A stretch of 64,000 nucleotides of DNA from Telopea speciosissima (GCF_018873765.1 NC_057920.1:6461307-6525306), one strand, 5' to 3'. Shown: positions 12,301 through 27,300, numbered from the stretch's first letter. The notes: generated from the sequence alone by a model not told the origin. Program-made: numbers and translations.

Positions 12301-15300
12301 CCAATGTAATGATTCAAAATCAGCTCTAATATGATCATTCCCTACTTTATCTAATGCAAAATCGACCTCAAACCAGGGAAACTAGCGGGAGATCGATTGC
12401 AGCAGGATCAATACAATAAAAGGAACAAAATTAAATAACTGAAAGTCTCTTTTTTTTTATTGCTATTTTCTGTTACATATGAGGAAGGGATATAGAAGGG
12501 GGGGGATAGGATCAGCTCTCTCAGCCCATCATCCTCTCACCCAGGTCCTCTCACTCACGGTCTCTCACTGTTTCCCTGTCTCACAGCTTCAACCGTAACT
12601 CTTTTCTCTTCAATCTCTGTCCTTCTTTGCTCAGCCTCATACTCTTATTTATAATAATCCAATTACAAAGCAACCCAGTCCCAATCTAATAAAGAAACTT
12701 AATAAATCTAGAAAAGGAAACTACTAATTCATAAAACCTATAAAATAGAAACTTCATATAAAATCTAGCTGCCATACATCAAAATGGAAACTTCTATTTT
12801 AGAGAACAAAATAAAAATAGTAACAAACTGAAATTAGAAACTTAAGGAATACAAACTTAAGCCTACTTTCTAAATATGAAAATAGAAACTAACTTTGGCA
12901 GCATTAGGATAGAAGCTTTCTCCACTTGATGGGCCCACAAATCTTCTAAAAAGCATCCCCACACAAGGAAAATATGGGCTGTGACACATTCACGTGAACA
13001 GTACCATGAACAGTATTTGGTCTTTTTTTCTTCATATTTCGATCTACATCATTATCCTTCCTAGTTTTGAGATGGATGTGTGGCAAAACTAGGAAAGATA
13101 AAGTAAGCAATAATCATATTAGAGCTGATTTAGGAGCACCTCCGATACATGATAAGCTACTGGAAAGTCGTTTGAGGTGGCATGGCCATGTTCAATAGAG
13201 GCCTATGGATGTTCCAATACAGAGGAGTGATTTGATTCAGATTGAAGGAACTAAAAGAGCCAGAGGCAAACCTGCATGTAGGAAAGACATGCATAGTTTA
13301 GGCATTGTATCAAGTATGACCTCGAATAGAGCTTATTGGAGGGCAAGGATCCATGTAGCCGACCATATTTAGTTCGGATAAGGCTGAGTTGTTGTTGTTG
13401 TAATGATTCAAACACGTGTAATCATATTTAAATAAGCACCCCCTGAAGTTTCAGGACAAAATTTCACTTTTTGGCACCAAAATAGCCATCTATGTATTTT
13501 CACCGAAATGGAACGAATTTTGGTGGGATTTCAGCCATTCCTCCTAAACATTTTGGTTTCGACATGGGTTGAAATTCCACTGAAATCAGAATTTTTTAAC
13601 CTTGGGAATAACTTGGTTAACAAAGTTATTTAATATGATTATTGTTTATTAGTACAAGAAAAATGCACCAAATCATAAAAATAAAGGTGATATTTAGAGC
13701 TGTAATAAATATAGAGGAAGAAAACTTATGACCATACCATGAAATTTGGGAGGGAGCAATTGAAACCCGCCTGAGATAGTAAAGTAATATTTCAGATAAC
13801 CAATTTGGTTTTATACCTGGAAGATCAACGATGAAAGCTATTTATTTGCTTTGGAGATTAATGAAAGATTTAGAGAATGGAAAAAAGATCCCCATATAGT
13901 TTTTAATACTTTTTTATTGACTTAGCAAAAGCTTACAATAGAGTCCCTAGAGAAATAATTTGATGGATGGTAGAGAAGAAAAATGTTTCGAGTAAAGATG
14001 TGGACATGATTAAATATCTGTATAATAGTCTAATGACGACATAGAGGACGATGTTGCCCAGAGGATTAAAATAGGGTGGATGAAGTGGAGAAGTGCGTCC
14101 GGAGTTCTATGTGATCGGTGAATCCCTTTAACGCTAAAAGAAAAATTTTATAGGACTGTCATTAGACCAGCTATGATGTACGGTGTGGAATGCTGGGCCG
14201 TGAAGAAGTGTCATATAAGTAACTTTGGCGTGGCAGAGATGAGGATGTTGAGATGGATGTGTGGGAAAACTAGGTAGGATAAAGTAAGAAATGACCATAT
14301 TAGAGCTTGTGATTGGGAGTAGCCCCGATTCATGATAAACTTAAAGAGAGTTGTTTGAGGTGACATGGCCATATTCAACGGAGGCCATCGGATGCCCCAG
14401 TTCGAAAGAGCGACCTGATCCAAATTAAGTGAACCAAAAGAACTAGAGGCAAGCCCAAGATAACCATATGAGAAGTGGTGAAGAAAGACATGCTTAGCCT
14501 ATGCCTTGCTCCTTGTATGACTTCAAATAGAGCTGTGCGGAGAGCGAAGATCCATGTGGTCGAACCCATTTAGTTTGGCTATGATATTGTGACGCTGGTA
14601 TTAAGACACTCCTTTCTTGAGGCCGGAGGCTCAATTATGATTCAGTTCGTTGCTAAGTCGGGTCGATGCCCTAGAGTTTGTGCCATTGTTGTGTGCTCTT
14701 TCCCTGTATTTTTATTATTAATTTCTGTTTCTTCTGGGATCCATGTAGCTGACCCCATTTAGTTGGGATAAGGCTGAGTTGTGGTTGTATAATAGTGTAA
14801 TGACTAGTGTAAGAACTGTGGGAGGGCAGGGTAGTAAATTCCCAATAACAATCAGATTATATCAAGGATTAGCTTTGAGCTGTATTTGTTTGCACTAATC
14901 ATAGATGAGTTGACTAGAGACATTCAAGATCAAGTCCCTTGGTGTATGCATTTGTTGATGATATAGTCTTATAGATGAAACAAAAAACACTGATAAATGT
15001 CAAGTTGGAATTGTGGAGATCCATGTCCACCTTAGAATCAAAATATTTTAAAATAAGTAGAACCAAAACTGAAGGTAGGGTAGTGAAAATTGATAAATAG
15101 GGAGGTTCCGCAAAGTGATAATTTTAGGTACCTAAGTTAAATCATAAATAAAGAAGGAGAAATGGAGGATGATGTTGCACAAAGAATTAGAGCAGGATGG
15201 ATAAAGTGGAGACTTAAAGTTGGTAAAGTGTTGTGTGACCAGTGTATTCCTTTAAAACTCAAAAGAAAATTTTATAGGACAATAATACAACCAGCAATGA

Positions 15301-18300
15301 TGTGTGGAGCTGACTTTTGAGCAGTGAAAAAACAACATATATATAAACTTAGTGTAGCTGAAATGAGGATGTTGAGATGGAGGAGTGGTAAAACCATAGT
15401 TGTCAAGGCAGCACCTAGGCACCTTGATGGTGTCGCCTTGATTTTTTTTCCCCCCTTGACAGCTTTGGGTCGCCTAGCCACCTTGACAAATGACTACTAT
15501 GGGTAAACTAGAATAGATAAAATAAGGAATGAACAAATTAAGGCTAACTTAGGGCCTTGATAGCAATTTAATAGGTTTCTAGCGACCTAGGGTTATCAGG
15601 TTTCAGAAATCTAAGGAATTTTCCGAAGCCCAGGTAAGGAACTATGAACCAGGATTAAGATAAGTAGAACAAAAACAGATAAGTAGTGAGTTACCACAAA
15701 GTGATAAATTTAGATACCTAGGTTCAATCATGGATAAAGAAGGAGAAATAGATGATGATACTGTACAAAGAATTTTAATAGGCTGGATGAAATGGAGGGG
15801 TGCATATGGAGTGTTGTCAAGTAGGATTTCTCAATAACTTGGAATCAGACCACTAGATTACCTTGATAGATCCCATGATTGGAGAACCAGGTCTGAACCA
15901 GAAAACTGGTCTAAACCAGTTCCAAACCAGAACCGCAAGCTTATTTCTGGTTTCTCGATCTGAATGAATCTGCATCAGCGGAGGCCTTTGAAGGCTCCAG
16001 TAAGGATCAGTGAAATTAGAGGACCTAAAGAGCCAGGTGTAAGCATAAAATGACCCTACGAGAAGTGGGGAGGAAAGTCATGCATAGCTCGGGACTAGTA
16101 ACGAGTATGTCTTTGAATAGAGCTGATTGGAGAAAGAATATCCTTGTAGCCAACCTCATTTAGTTGGAGAAACGATGAGTTGAGTTGAGTTGAGTTGAAT
16201 GTAGCTAGTTTCAATCAAGGTTGTAAGTATCCTTCCATATCCTCAGATACTAACTGATACGTATCTTATCGTACCGATATGATACGATATGGTACTGATA
16301 CGATACCTAATACAAAATTGGTATTAGTATTGTTATATATAATCAATTGAATACACTTGTCTCATCGTACTTTGTTCTCCTTTTTTATACATGATAGATA
16401 TATTTTACTTATTACTATTTTATAGTATTTTATGCTTCAAAATTATATTTTGCAAATCCTAAACATTTACATACATTTCTTGACTATTTCCATACATATC
16501 TTTAGCATATCTTGCATCTCTCTGATACGATACAATATGTCTCTTAAAATCACCCTTCTGATACGATACCCGATACCATACCTTAAACTTTGGTTTCAAT
16601 AGACTTTTTGAACCATGTCTGCAAGGTTATTTAGGCTACTAATCAATTTTTATTGAAGCTAGTTTTATACTGTCGTCTCATCCTATTTTATATCCTCCGA
16701 ACTTTTTCTTCACTGGTTGAGCTTTTGTTATATTTTAGTGGTTTGTGCCAAGTGGTAATGCCATTCCTGTTAAATTTTCTTGGGTTTTATTTGTAGGCAC
16801 TTGATCACTTTGCCTGATATTGTTGTTATTGAATAGTGTTTTTTTCTGTTAGCTGTCTAATGTACCTGAGTCCTGAGATCTAACAGATCTAAAGTTGCAA
16901 GAGTTATTGCCAAATATTTGTAGAAGATCATCCTGTGATGGGATTTATCTATGTCAGAGTTGAGTGAAATTATGAGTTTAATATAATGTGTATGTTAGCA
17001 TCTCTTGTATTTGTTACACAAGTTAATGAAGCTTTGTAGATGCTATGATGCTTGTTTTTGCTGAACCCAATTCCTTTGAAGCTGTGATGTTGTTGGGAAC
17101 TAGGTCAATTTGTAGAGCTCTACTGCTGACTCTAGGTGGCACCTGAACATCTCTCTCTCTGTCTCTCAAAAGAATTTCATGGCCATTTCAAAAAGATCAT
17201 TCATAGAGTTTAAGCTCTTTCTTGTTTCTGTGCTACTTCATAAAATTCCTTAGATATTCTTTAATACCTGAATTAATTATTCATATCTACGTACTCATTA
17301 ATTCGCTCTTAACTGCTTCTTTCCTAGTCTATTTTTATTGTCATCCAGCTCTAAATACTCCACCAATCTCATGCCCATGAAACTATTGATCTAAGCCCTA
17401 GTTCTCTGGTGCGACTCCTGCACTTTAGGACTAAGATTTATAAATCATTGGTTCTACACCTTCTGGACTTGATGATTTGACCTTATTTGATACTTTGAAG
17501 TTTGAATAGTTCCTAGCCCCGTTGCAGTTTGTAAGGGTTTGAGAATTTGAAACGTTTTGCTGATTTACCATAACCATGGTCATCACCATATTAACTGTGG
17601 TAGAATAACCATATACCTCTGTAAATGCATCATAATGCATCTGCCAGCCTCCTTTAAGTCTATATATATTCATCAACAGTCCTCAAAGTGCTCCAGTCCT
17701 CAACCAGGATTTGTTGATTTTGCAACAGACAGTTGAAAACATTTGTTATTATTTTTTTTTTTTAACAAATAACAATTCATTAATTTCAGTCCCTTTATTC
17801 TTAAACCCTTTTCTAAGCCTCCCCAACCCCTGGTGTCCTTAATTTGTAGGATTCTATGGGTTGCCACCTGGCTCTCCTATATCATCTAGGATTCAGGTTT
17901 TCAAATGTTATGCCATATGGATGATTAAGGTTACGTTGTACATCGGAAAAAATGTTATCCAAAAAAAAAAAGGGAAAAAGAATTCAACGATTTAGAAATC
18001 AGGGAAAAGTAAGGTTTTGGGGCAGGAAGATTGGTTAATAAATAGATATATTCAGGTATTCTGTTGACAAAGAAAACAATCATGTCCCTTACATGAAGTT
18101 ATTTCTTTGCTTGTTAAAGAAGGGTGGAATATAGAAGAATGAAAAGAATGAGAAATCAATAGCAGAGCTGAGTGCTTCATATGTCTCTGTTTCATTTCTT
18201 TTCTATCTAGTGATTAATTCTGTCTCACCCCCTTTTTATGTTGCTGTCTTCCCATCCCACACCCGACACTTGTATATTAACATAATTTTACATTTCCTTG

Positions 18301-21300
18301 TCCTTGACACAGGTTTCTCAGTGCTATCAAGCAGTACCTCTGCCTATCACTGTTGAAGAATAGTACGTTGTCAGTCATGACTGTTTTCCAGCTTCTATGT
18401 TCTATCTTCATGAGCTTGTTATCAAAGTTCAGATCAGAATTGAAGGCAGAAATAGGGATATTCTTTCCCATGCTTGTCCTCCGAGTGCTTGAAAATGTGC
18501 TCCAGCCTAGTTTTATGCAGAAAATGACAGTTCTCAACTTGCTAGAGAGGATTTCTCAGGATTCACAGATCATCATTGACATTTTTGTGAACTACGACTG
18601 TGATGTGGATGCACCAAATATTTTTGAAAGGTATTACACATAGCTCCTGTCTTTTTTTAACCTTGGGTGGGGGGGGGGGGGGAGGGAGGAAGGGAGTGGG
18701 AGGAGACTGCTGATCTCACTGTTGTCAGTGCTATGTCTGTGTGTAACCTAGGTGTGGCCTAGACGACTAGACAGCCTGACACTGTCTGAGCCACACCAGC
18801 CTAGGAAAGGTATTTTTAGGCAGTGGCATGTGCCTAGGTGATTATGTTACAATCCAGGCATGGTTTGGGCTTGGTGGTATCTGATATTTGTATAGGATGA
18901 AAAGTCAAAGCATATTAACCTGCAAATACAACTTATATACTTGTATTTATATGGCATATGACTTTTTTTCTCTCGTTTTGCATTTATCATACATGTGAAT
19001 AACTGGAAGTAGGTGTGAGGGCAAGTTGAATCCAACCTGTGCAATATGTGACTGGCTAGGCCCTAGGGCAAATCTTCGAGGCGAGCTGACTGACATTAGC
19101 ACACATATAATGATGACAGTAGGCCACCTATTTTCTGAATAGGTCAAATCCTGGTGAATTCTAACCCTTTTAACTTTTAACTAGTATGTTAAGTAGGTGG
19201 CAATAAGCCATATATCCAGATCTGATCAAGGTAAAAAATTCGATTTTGACCAGGGTTTTTATCCTGGCTGAAATCGACATATTTTGCGAAATTTCGGTTG
19301 AAATATTCCATATTATGGCCAAAAAACTAAAATGCACATTTTGGTGCTCAAACAGTTGAATTTTCCCTGAAACTTCAGGGCATGTCTATTTAATCATGAT
19401 TACACATATTCAAACCATCAAAACAAAAAAATGGTAGTTTGGCTTCAGACCCGAGGTTGCTACTGTGCGCTGTAGCCTACTTTATCCTTTCTCTTATATA
19501 ACTTATTTTACACATAATTTAGTACTTGAAAACACAACATTCAATAAAATCAATTGATAGATGTATTAAGAATGAAGAAAAACATTCAATAATACATCAA
19601 TGTCAAAAAGTGTGTACACATGTTTGAATCATTAGATTGGAATGAAAATTACCGCCATGAAAGAAGGGTAACATGGCCAAAACATGGATCCCTTCTGGAC
19701 TAATAAAAGCTGAAATATGGAAGATACCTTGGACACTTTGCTAGGTAATTCAGCAGTTCATCTAGCCAACCTGTCCACTCTCCAGCCCCTCCAAACCCTA
19801 GCCACCCCCCTTGTCACCCCAACAATTTGCCTTAGAGAGACTATCCAATGTGGTTTACGGAAGAATTCGTTCAGGAGTTGGCTATTATTGCTAATACTGC
19901 TCACACTGCCTATGTAAAAGGGGGACCATTCTATTTGTATAGTTTTGGCACATTTGCAAGTCTCCCTGTAATTTAATATTCATCCTATATCATCTAGATT
20001 CTTTGCATCCTTACTGAAGCTGAAGCTCAAATCAGCCTTATCCCACCTATTCTTACCTAGGCTTTAAGACTTTAAATGACCAGAATGCTGTGAATCATTC
20101 TTTCTCCATGATTACATCTATTGGGAGTTGGGACTGATGCAGGGCTAAATGTTTTCTTTCCCAACTGTCAGGAATATGAATGCAGAAAGACCACAGATTA
20201 TTCCGTGGAATGGACAGAAGCTATGAAAACACAAGGAGGTAGATAAAGTTCAGCCAAATGATGTTCAGCAATCAGTCATTGATGCTTTATCCCATTGTTC
20301 TGGGATTGGCTGAATAAATTTTATCTCATTGCCCCATAATTAGGGCCTTCCAGTTATACATTAGCCTGACCTTGGAACATTTAATCACTACTTAAGTCAA
20401 AAGAATTTTTCAAAATTTCTGATTGTCAATTTTACCCATATTTCCTTGTAGTTCTTCTTAAGTAGATGTATTAAAACCATTTTAATTCCATCAGATATTT
20501 GCAGGACTGTCAATGGCCTTGTCAAGACTGCTTTAGGTCCGCCCCTCGGTTCCACTACAACTTTGACTCCAGCCCAGGATATGGCATTCCGGGTTGAATC
20601 TATCAAGTGCTTGACTGGAATCATCAAGTCAATGGGTGCTTGGATGGACCAACAGCTGCGAGATACTGATTTGTCTCTGTTGAAAAGTCCTGAAAGTGAT
20701 GCATCAACTGAGAATCACAGCATGCTTAATGGAGAGGAAGGAGCTGCTGTTGACTGTGAACTGGAAACAAGTTCTGAATTGTCAGAAGCTGCATCACTTG
20801 AGCAACGCCGAGCTTTTAAGATAGAATTTCAGGTCAGGTACTGCTACTTGAAGAGAAACAATGCAGTGGGCATTGGTTTGGTGTCCTTAACTCTAATGTT
20901 CCTTCCATTGTTCCCACTCATGGATAGCTAGCTACTTATGGATTTGCATTTTCTGTATAAATAACAAGAAGCTAACTCTTCATTGTGTGTGTGTGTATTG
21001 GGGGGGGGTACCACGCTATTCTCTCCTATTGCATATTAGTTGTTCTATGCTCATTAATTAGTTTCACATCAACCATCTGACCCCAATTGTGGTGACAACT
21101 TTCTTTGATTAATTGCAGAAAGGGATATCCCTGTTTAATAGGAAACCTTCCAAGGGCATTGAGTTTCTAATGAGGGCCAAAATGATTGGCGGTTCTCCAG
21201 AAGAAGTTGCTTCATTCCTGAAAAACACCACTGGCCTGAATGAGACCATGATTGGAGACTACTTGGGTGAAAGGGAGGAATTCCCTTTGAAAGTTATGCA

Positions 21301-24271
21301 TGCATATGTGGATTCTTTTAATTTTGAAGGAAAGGATTTTGGTGAAGCTATTCGGTTTTTCTTAAGGGGCTTCAGGTTGCCTGGAGAGGCACAGAAGATT
21401 GACCGCATAATGGAAAAGTTTGCTGAACGTTACTGTAAATGCAATCCAAATTCTTTTACAAGTGCAGATACAGCTTATGTTCTTGCTTATTCCGTGATAA
21501 TGCTCAACACTGATGCCCATAATAGCATGGTGAAAGACAAGGTTAGCTTCCTAAAATTGGTTTTTATTTTCTATCTACCTTCTGTTTCTTTTATTAACAG
21601 CCCCAATTCTTGTTGTACATAATATCTTCAGTGCAGAAAATGACAAAAAAAGAACTCATGGAACCTTTGTGGTTTACTGGGTTCTCCTTGGTTAAGAAGA
21701 GAAGATGTAAGGATATATTTGAATATTCTTAATAGAAACATACAAAGTGTAATTTAGAGTATATACCTGTATGTACACTACATACATGCATATATAGGTG
21801 CATGCATACATCCATATATGCATATGTGCACATGCCTGTACAGGGCAGTGCATTCATGTGTGATTGCTTGGGAAATATATGTTGCAAAATTTCTAATGTT
21901 TTTTATTTTTTCCTTTCCCATATTTGTGGGAAAGTCTCCACAGATTTATTCTTTAATCTTTTAATCTCGCGAGAATTATATCACCTCTATTAAATATGTG
22001 ATAATTTTGATGGAGCTTGCACAGTTGATTTGAGTTCAATTCTGAGTTCTGACTTCATGTCTTCACTTCATTGTCACTGAAGATGTTGAAGACTGATTTT
22101 ATCCGCAATAATCGTGGGATAGATGATGGAAAAGACTTACCGGAAGAGTATCTTGGGGCTCTATATGATCAAATTGTGAAAAATGAAATAAAGATGAGTG
22201 CTGATTGTTCTGCACCACAGAACAAGCAGGCAAACAGCTTCAATAAGTTGTTGGGCCTGGATGGCTTATTTAATTTAATCAACTGGAAGCAGACTGAAGA
22301 GAAACCCTTAAGTGCAAATGGAGCTCTCATAAAGCACATCCAAGAGCAGATTAAAGCAAAGTCAGGCAAATCTGAGTAAGCCCTCTTATACTGTAGCAAT
22401 GGTTGATTTTCATTAGAGTATATCTAAGATACTTATTGGTTTGCAATACAGATTTTCCTCTTTCTTTCTTTTTTTCATGTATGGGTTTTTCTGCCTTTTT
22501 GTCAGTTTGGATGTTTGGGGACTTGCCCCACTCTTGTTGTACATATTCTGATTCTTTTCTAACGAACTTCGTTATTCGCTCTCCGCCTCCCCCCCCCCCC
22601 AATAAAAAAAAAGGGTGAGGAGTGGAGTACAGTGGTTATAAATTAAAATTTCTTTGAATTTTCATTTTTAGATATCTCTTACTTGGGAGCCATTGAATGG
22701 TGGTTCCATCCTCTGGTTTCTCCAGAAAAAAAATGGCACTATACCTTTATAGGCCATACTTAATGCTCTATCTAAAGCTATTGTGGATTGTACAATTTGT
22801 TTTGAGGCTTTCATGGGAACACCATTCTCATCAATATTGCAGATCTGTTTATTATGTTGTCACGGATACAGCAATACTGAGGTTTATGGTGGAGGTCTGC
22901 TGGGCTCCAATGTTTGCTGCATTCAGTGTGACTCTTGACCAGAGTGATGATAAGACTGCCACATTTCAATCTTTACAAGGCTTCCGACATGCTGTGCATG
23001 TCACTGCAGTGATGGGCATGCAGACACAGAGAGATGCTTTTGTTACATCTATGGCCAAGTTTACTTTTCTCCATTGTGCTGCAGACATGAAGCAAAAGAA
23101 TGTTGATGCTATGAAGGTATGTATATTGTCACCTCATAAAATTAAGATCTTCTTGTTCAATTCTGGTACAGGTTCCCTCCTATTGGGAGTGGGTTTAGAA
23201 ATGCTTGTATTAGATTGTTTACTGGTCCAGCTTCCCTTCCTACCTGTACTGCACAGGTGGACTTATTTTGATTGTCTTGTATCAGGTCTTTGTTTCTTTT
23301 TGGTGCCTTGTTTATTTTGCCTTCTTTGTGAGACCATGACTTATATGCTTTACTTGTCTTTTTAAATACTGTCAAAGCTCTGATGTTAGGGTATGCCATA
23401 TGCATGGCACAGGTTGGTGGATGTGCAATGTCCAAGCCCAACTCTCTCTGTCTCTCTCTCTCTCTCTCTGTGTTTCCACGTTCTCCTCACAGAATTTCTC
23501 TTAACAGGCCATAATATCAATCGCCATTGAAGATGGTAATTATCTTCAGGAAGCCTGGGAGCACATATTAACATGCCTCTCCCGATTTGAACAACTACAT
23601 CTCTTGGGAGAGGGTGCACCACCTGATGCATCATTTTTCGTGGTATCTCTGTCTGAAACAGAAGAAAAGACACATAAGTCTTCCGGTTTTCCTTCTTTAA
23701 AGAAGAAAGGAAATGCTCTTCAGAATCCGGCTGTAATGGCTGTTGTTCGAGGGGGTTCTTATGATAGTACTACTCTTGGAATTAAAGCCTCAGCGCTGGT
23801 AACTCCGGACCAGATTAATCAATTTATTTCCAACTTGAATCTACTTGACCAGATCGGAAATTTTGAGCTGAACCATATATTTGCCCATAGCCAAAGGTTG
23901 AACAGTGAAGCAATCGTAACTTTTGTGAAGACCCTCTGTAAAGTTTCTATGGCAGAATTGCAGTCTCCAACAGATCCTCGCGTTTTCAGCCTTACCAAAA
24001 TAGTTGAAATTGCGTAAGACTCTTTTGTCTTGTTTAAATTTTTATAATTGAAGAAAAACCAAAAAAACTATCAAAATTCTTGGTGTTTTCAGAATTGTGT
24101 TTTCACAGTAGGGATGGCAATCTGCTGGCGCCGACCATGCTCTGGGCAATGTCTAGCATAAGACATAAGGACTACGTGCATGACTTGGGCCCAGTCTAGA
24201 TTCTCGATCTGATATCGAGCTGAGGCTATCCTGAAGTGCAGGCTAGGCTGTCGGGCTTTCTTGGATCACAA

Positions 24272-24337
<66 letters not shown>

Positions 24338-27300
24338 TCTTATCGGAAGCAAGCAGTCATTACTAGGTTTGTTTGCTTGTTTCATTGATGGAAGGTCTTG
24401 GGTTCAAACCTGGTTGAAATAAACTCGCATATACATATATTACAGTAATAGCATGATTTTCCCCTAGTAATATCACCGATCTTAAATCTCCAGAAATTCC
24501 CTGCTGAAAATTTTGAGAATCTTTTAACCTGCTTTCTACAGAAATTTACTGTAAGCTGGATGTTATATTCATACTAAGACTTCAATTTGATTTTGCAGGC
24601 ATTATAATATGAATCGCATTAGATTGGTCTGGTCTCGCATATGGAGCGTGCTTTCAGATTTCTTTGTAGCAGTTGGGTTGTCAGAAAATCTTTCAGTTGC
24701 AATATTTGTGATGGATTCCTTAAGACAGCTAGCTATGAAGTTCCTAGAGCGTGAGGAGCTGGCAAATTACAATTTTCAGAATGAATTTCTTAGGCCTTTC
24801 GTGATTGTCATGCAGAAAAGCAACTCTGCGGAAATTAGGGAATTAATAGTTCGGTGTGTCACACAGATGGTCCTCAGCCGCGTCAGTAATGTGAAATCTG
24901 GCTGGAAAATTGTTTTTACGGTATGTTGAACTTTTGGGTTTGTACTGTTTCATTGTCTAAGGTGTAAAACTTAAAATGTCGTGGCACTGATCAACTTGCA
25001 CCTTGATGAAGCTTGAATTAGGCAAGTCCCGGCATCCTGTGATTTTGAGTGAGTTATGTATTGTTTTCTTATATAAATGCTTAATAAATTATGCCTTCTA
25101 AAACTGTAGGAACATGGTAATGATTCTATTTCATTCTATAAATGCTTGGCAAGATATTCTTAGCCTTTTCTTGCACTTAGTAAAGTGGAGGGCTTCAAGC
25201 TTAGCCAGGTCATGTGGTCTTCAGTGTAAATGACTCGTCCCTTTTTTCTTTTTCTTTTTTTGAGTCCAGGAGACTCTAGAAAAAAGGTTGTGCTCAGCAA
25301 TGTCGTGAACTGATTTGCATGGTTTTCCATGTATTCATGGAGAGATATCATTTTTGGATTCCATCAAAATCAAATTGAGCATGACAAGGTCACCATGCTA
25401 AGCAATTAAAGTTGTATACATTTGTGTACCTCATGCTTTTTGTATTGAGTTTGCTTCTTCAACATTCCTCCGTAAGGATGATGTTTTCCATATCATGCTT
25501 CTAAGTGCTGCTTATATTCAAAATGATAATTGTTGCAGAAGAGGAATGGTTGATCTTTCAAAAATCTTTGTTACTCACATTATGTGTTCTTATTGCCAGG
25601 TTTTTACCACTGCTGCAGCAGATGAACGCAAGAATATTGTCCTATTGGCGTTTGAGACCATGGAGAAAATAGTCAGAGAATATTTCCCTTACATAACTGA
25701 GACAGAGACTACAACCTTCACTTACTGTGTGAAGTGTCTTATAACCTTCACAAATAGTAGATTTAATAGTGATGTCAGCCTCAATGCCATTGCATTTCTC
25801 CGATTTTGTGCTGTTAAGCTTGCAGATGGTGGACTAATTTGTTATGATAAGAGCGAGGAAGGTGATTCATCTATTCCAATTGTGGATGAAGATGATTCAT
25901 CTGGACATCCCTTCACAGATGAAGATGATCATGTCTCCTTTTGGGTTCCTTTGCTCACAGGTAACTTACCTTCAAATTTACCTTCCTAGATGAAATAAAT
26001 CTGCGCAAAATGAGGTAAAATTTGTGGAAATGGGGAAATCATGAGGAAGTATGAGTATTTCCAAATGATACTTTAGGAAATGATAATTTAAGCATGGTAA
26101 AGAATGTAGGTTGGAGTTCTGATCTCATTATCTTTTGATTTGTGCTCATAAACCCAGTCCCTGCTGTGTTTCTGTATTTTATCTGCAACTGATCTACTGT
26201 AGTATTCCAGCCCCAATAAATTTATAATTTCTGGACTTGTTCTAGTTACCAGGGCTGGATCACTCCATCCCTAAAGTTTCAGCACCATCCGGATACTCTT
26301 AAGCAGTTGCGGCTTCATTGGTTGGAGTAGGTCATAGGTGGCTTCTCTTTTTAACCTCTTCTTATTGTGAAGGAGAAGATCTTGTTCTTATTTGTTACTA
26401 AAGCATATCTTAGGGAGAGGGATCCCTCCGACACGCGTATGCAGTTTCGGGCGAAAGAGGAGGGGTATTTAGAATATTTATTAGGGGGTGGTACAGTGTT
26501 TCGAGTGGGGGCGTGCAGTTTCGGTTTCAAGTGGGCGTCGTGGGATACATTATGCCCATATCTTATTACTTACACAAAACACCCCCTTTTGCCCATGATA
26601 TATTATTATCTTTTGTTTCCCAGATTGCCCCTCTCTTTCCCCTTCTATTCTGTTCTATCCTTCACTTAACTTTACTTCCAAGATTGTCTTTGTCCTTTTA
26701 TTTTAACTCCTTCTACTCCCTTCCCCATCTAATTACTAGGTTACCCTTTAAGATTCTCTTTATTTACAGACCTGACACTCTATTATAAATTTCAATTTAT
26801 TTACTGTTTTGCCACTAAGCCTTTGATTTGAATGTTCTTTTGCTCGTGTGGGCCCATTGTGATTCCGAATAGGATTTCCTAACCCGGGGATCACCATCAC
26901 CGATTAACCAACCTGATTGAAATTGGTCCAGAGAGGCACTCAGTTTGCCATGTTTTAAATCTCTAAGTCATCAGCTTTCCAATTGAAGCTAGGATTTCTC
27001 TTGCAAGCATGTTATTTGCTGCTGACTATTCTTGTACACCTGTATAGCTTTGACCAACACAAATCGTTGTGCCAGAAAACAAAAGGTAACAAAAGTCCCA
27101 TGAAACTCTAGACACCCTAGGTGGAGTCAAGAATGAGGCTTGGGTGAGTAGTCAGGGAAAGGTGGACTAAGGACATGGATAAAACTTAGAGATTATAAAT
27201 TTTCCTCGAAGCTCACGAATTGGAGGGAGATTCTCAAATTTGAATGTTTTTATAATGGCTGTGATTTTACATCTTTTTCCCATCTGTATAATTGGTCTGT

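Larger units (their letters stand above)
10411..18312 (+). other. BIG1 intron 1 (GC-AG, 7.9 kb), rich in retroelements
   Basis: The donor is AG|GCAAGT at 10410/10411 and the acceptor ACACAG at 18307-18312. Phase 2 joins GAG-AG with G-TTT to give Glu-Arg-Phe, as expected for the family. 10411-11937 holds only AT-rich DNA and a micro-insertion at 11150-11196. 11938-16600 is dense in SINE, MITE, RTE and LTR fragments. 16600-18312 shows nothing recognisable apart from poly-T/poly-A tracts near 17750 and 17955. Confidence 0.85.

Noticed and set aside
18748..18840. CCTAGG-rich inverted motifs in BIG1 intron 2
   Set aside because: Looks like a relative of the GC-rich MITE, but ends, length and target duplication could not be defined.
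22403..22618. Plus-strand frame between BIG1 exons 5 and 6
   Set aside because: Lies wholly in intron 5; BIG1 phases join without it and it ends in a C-run.
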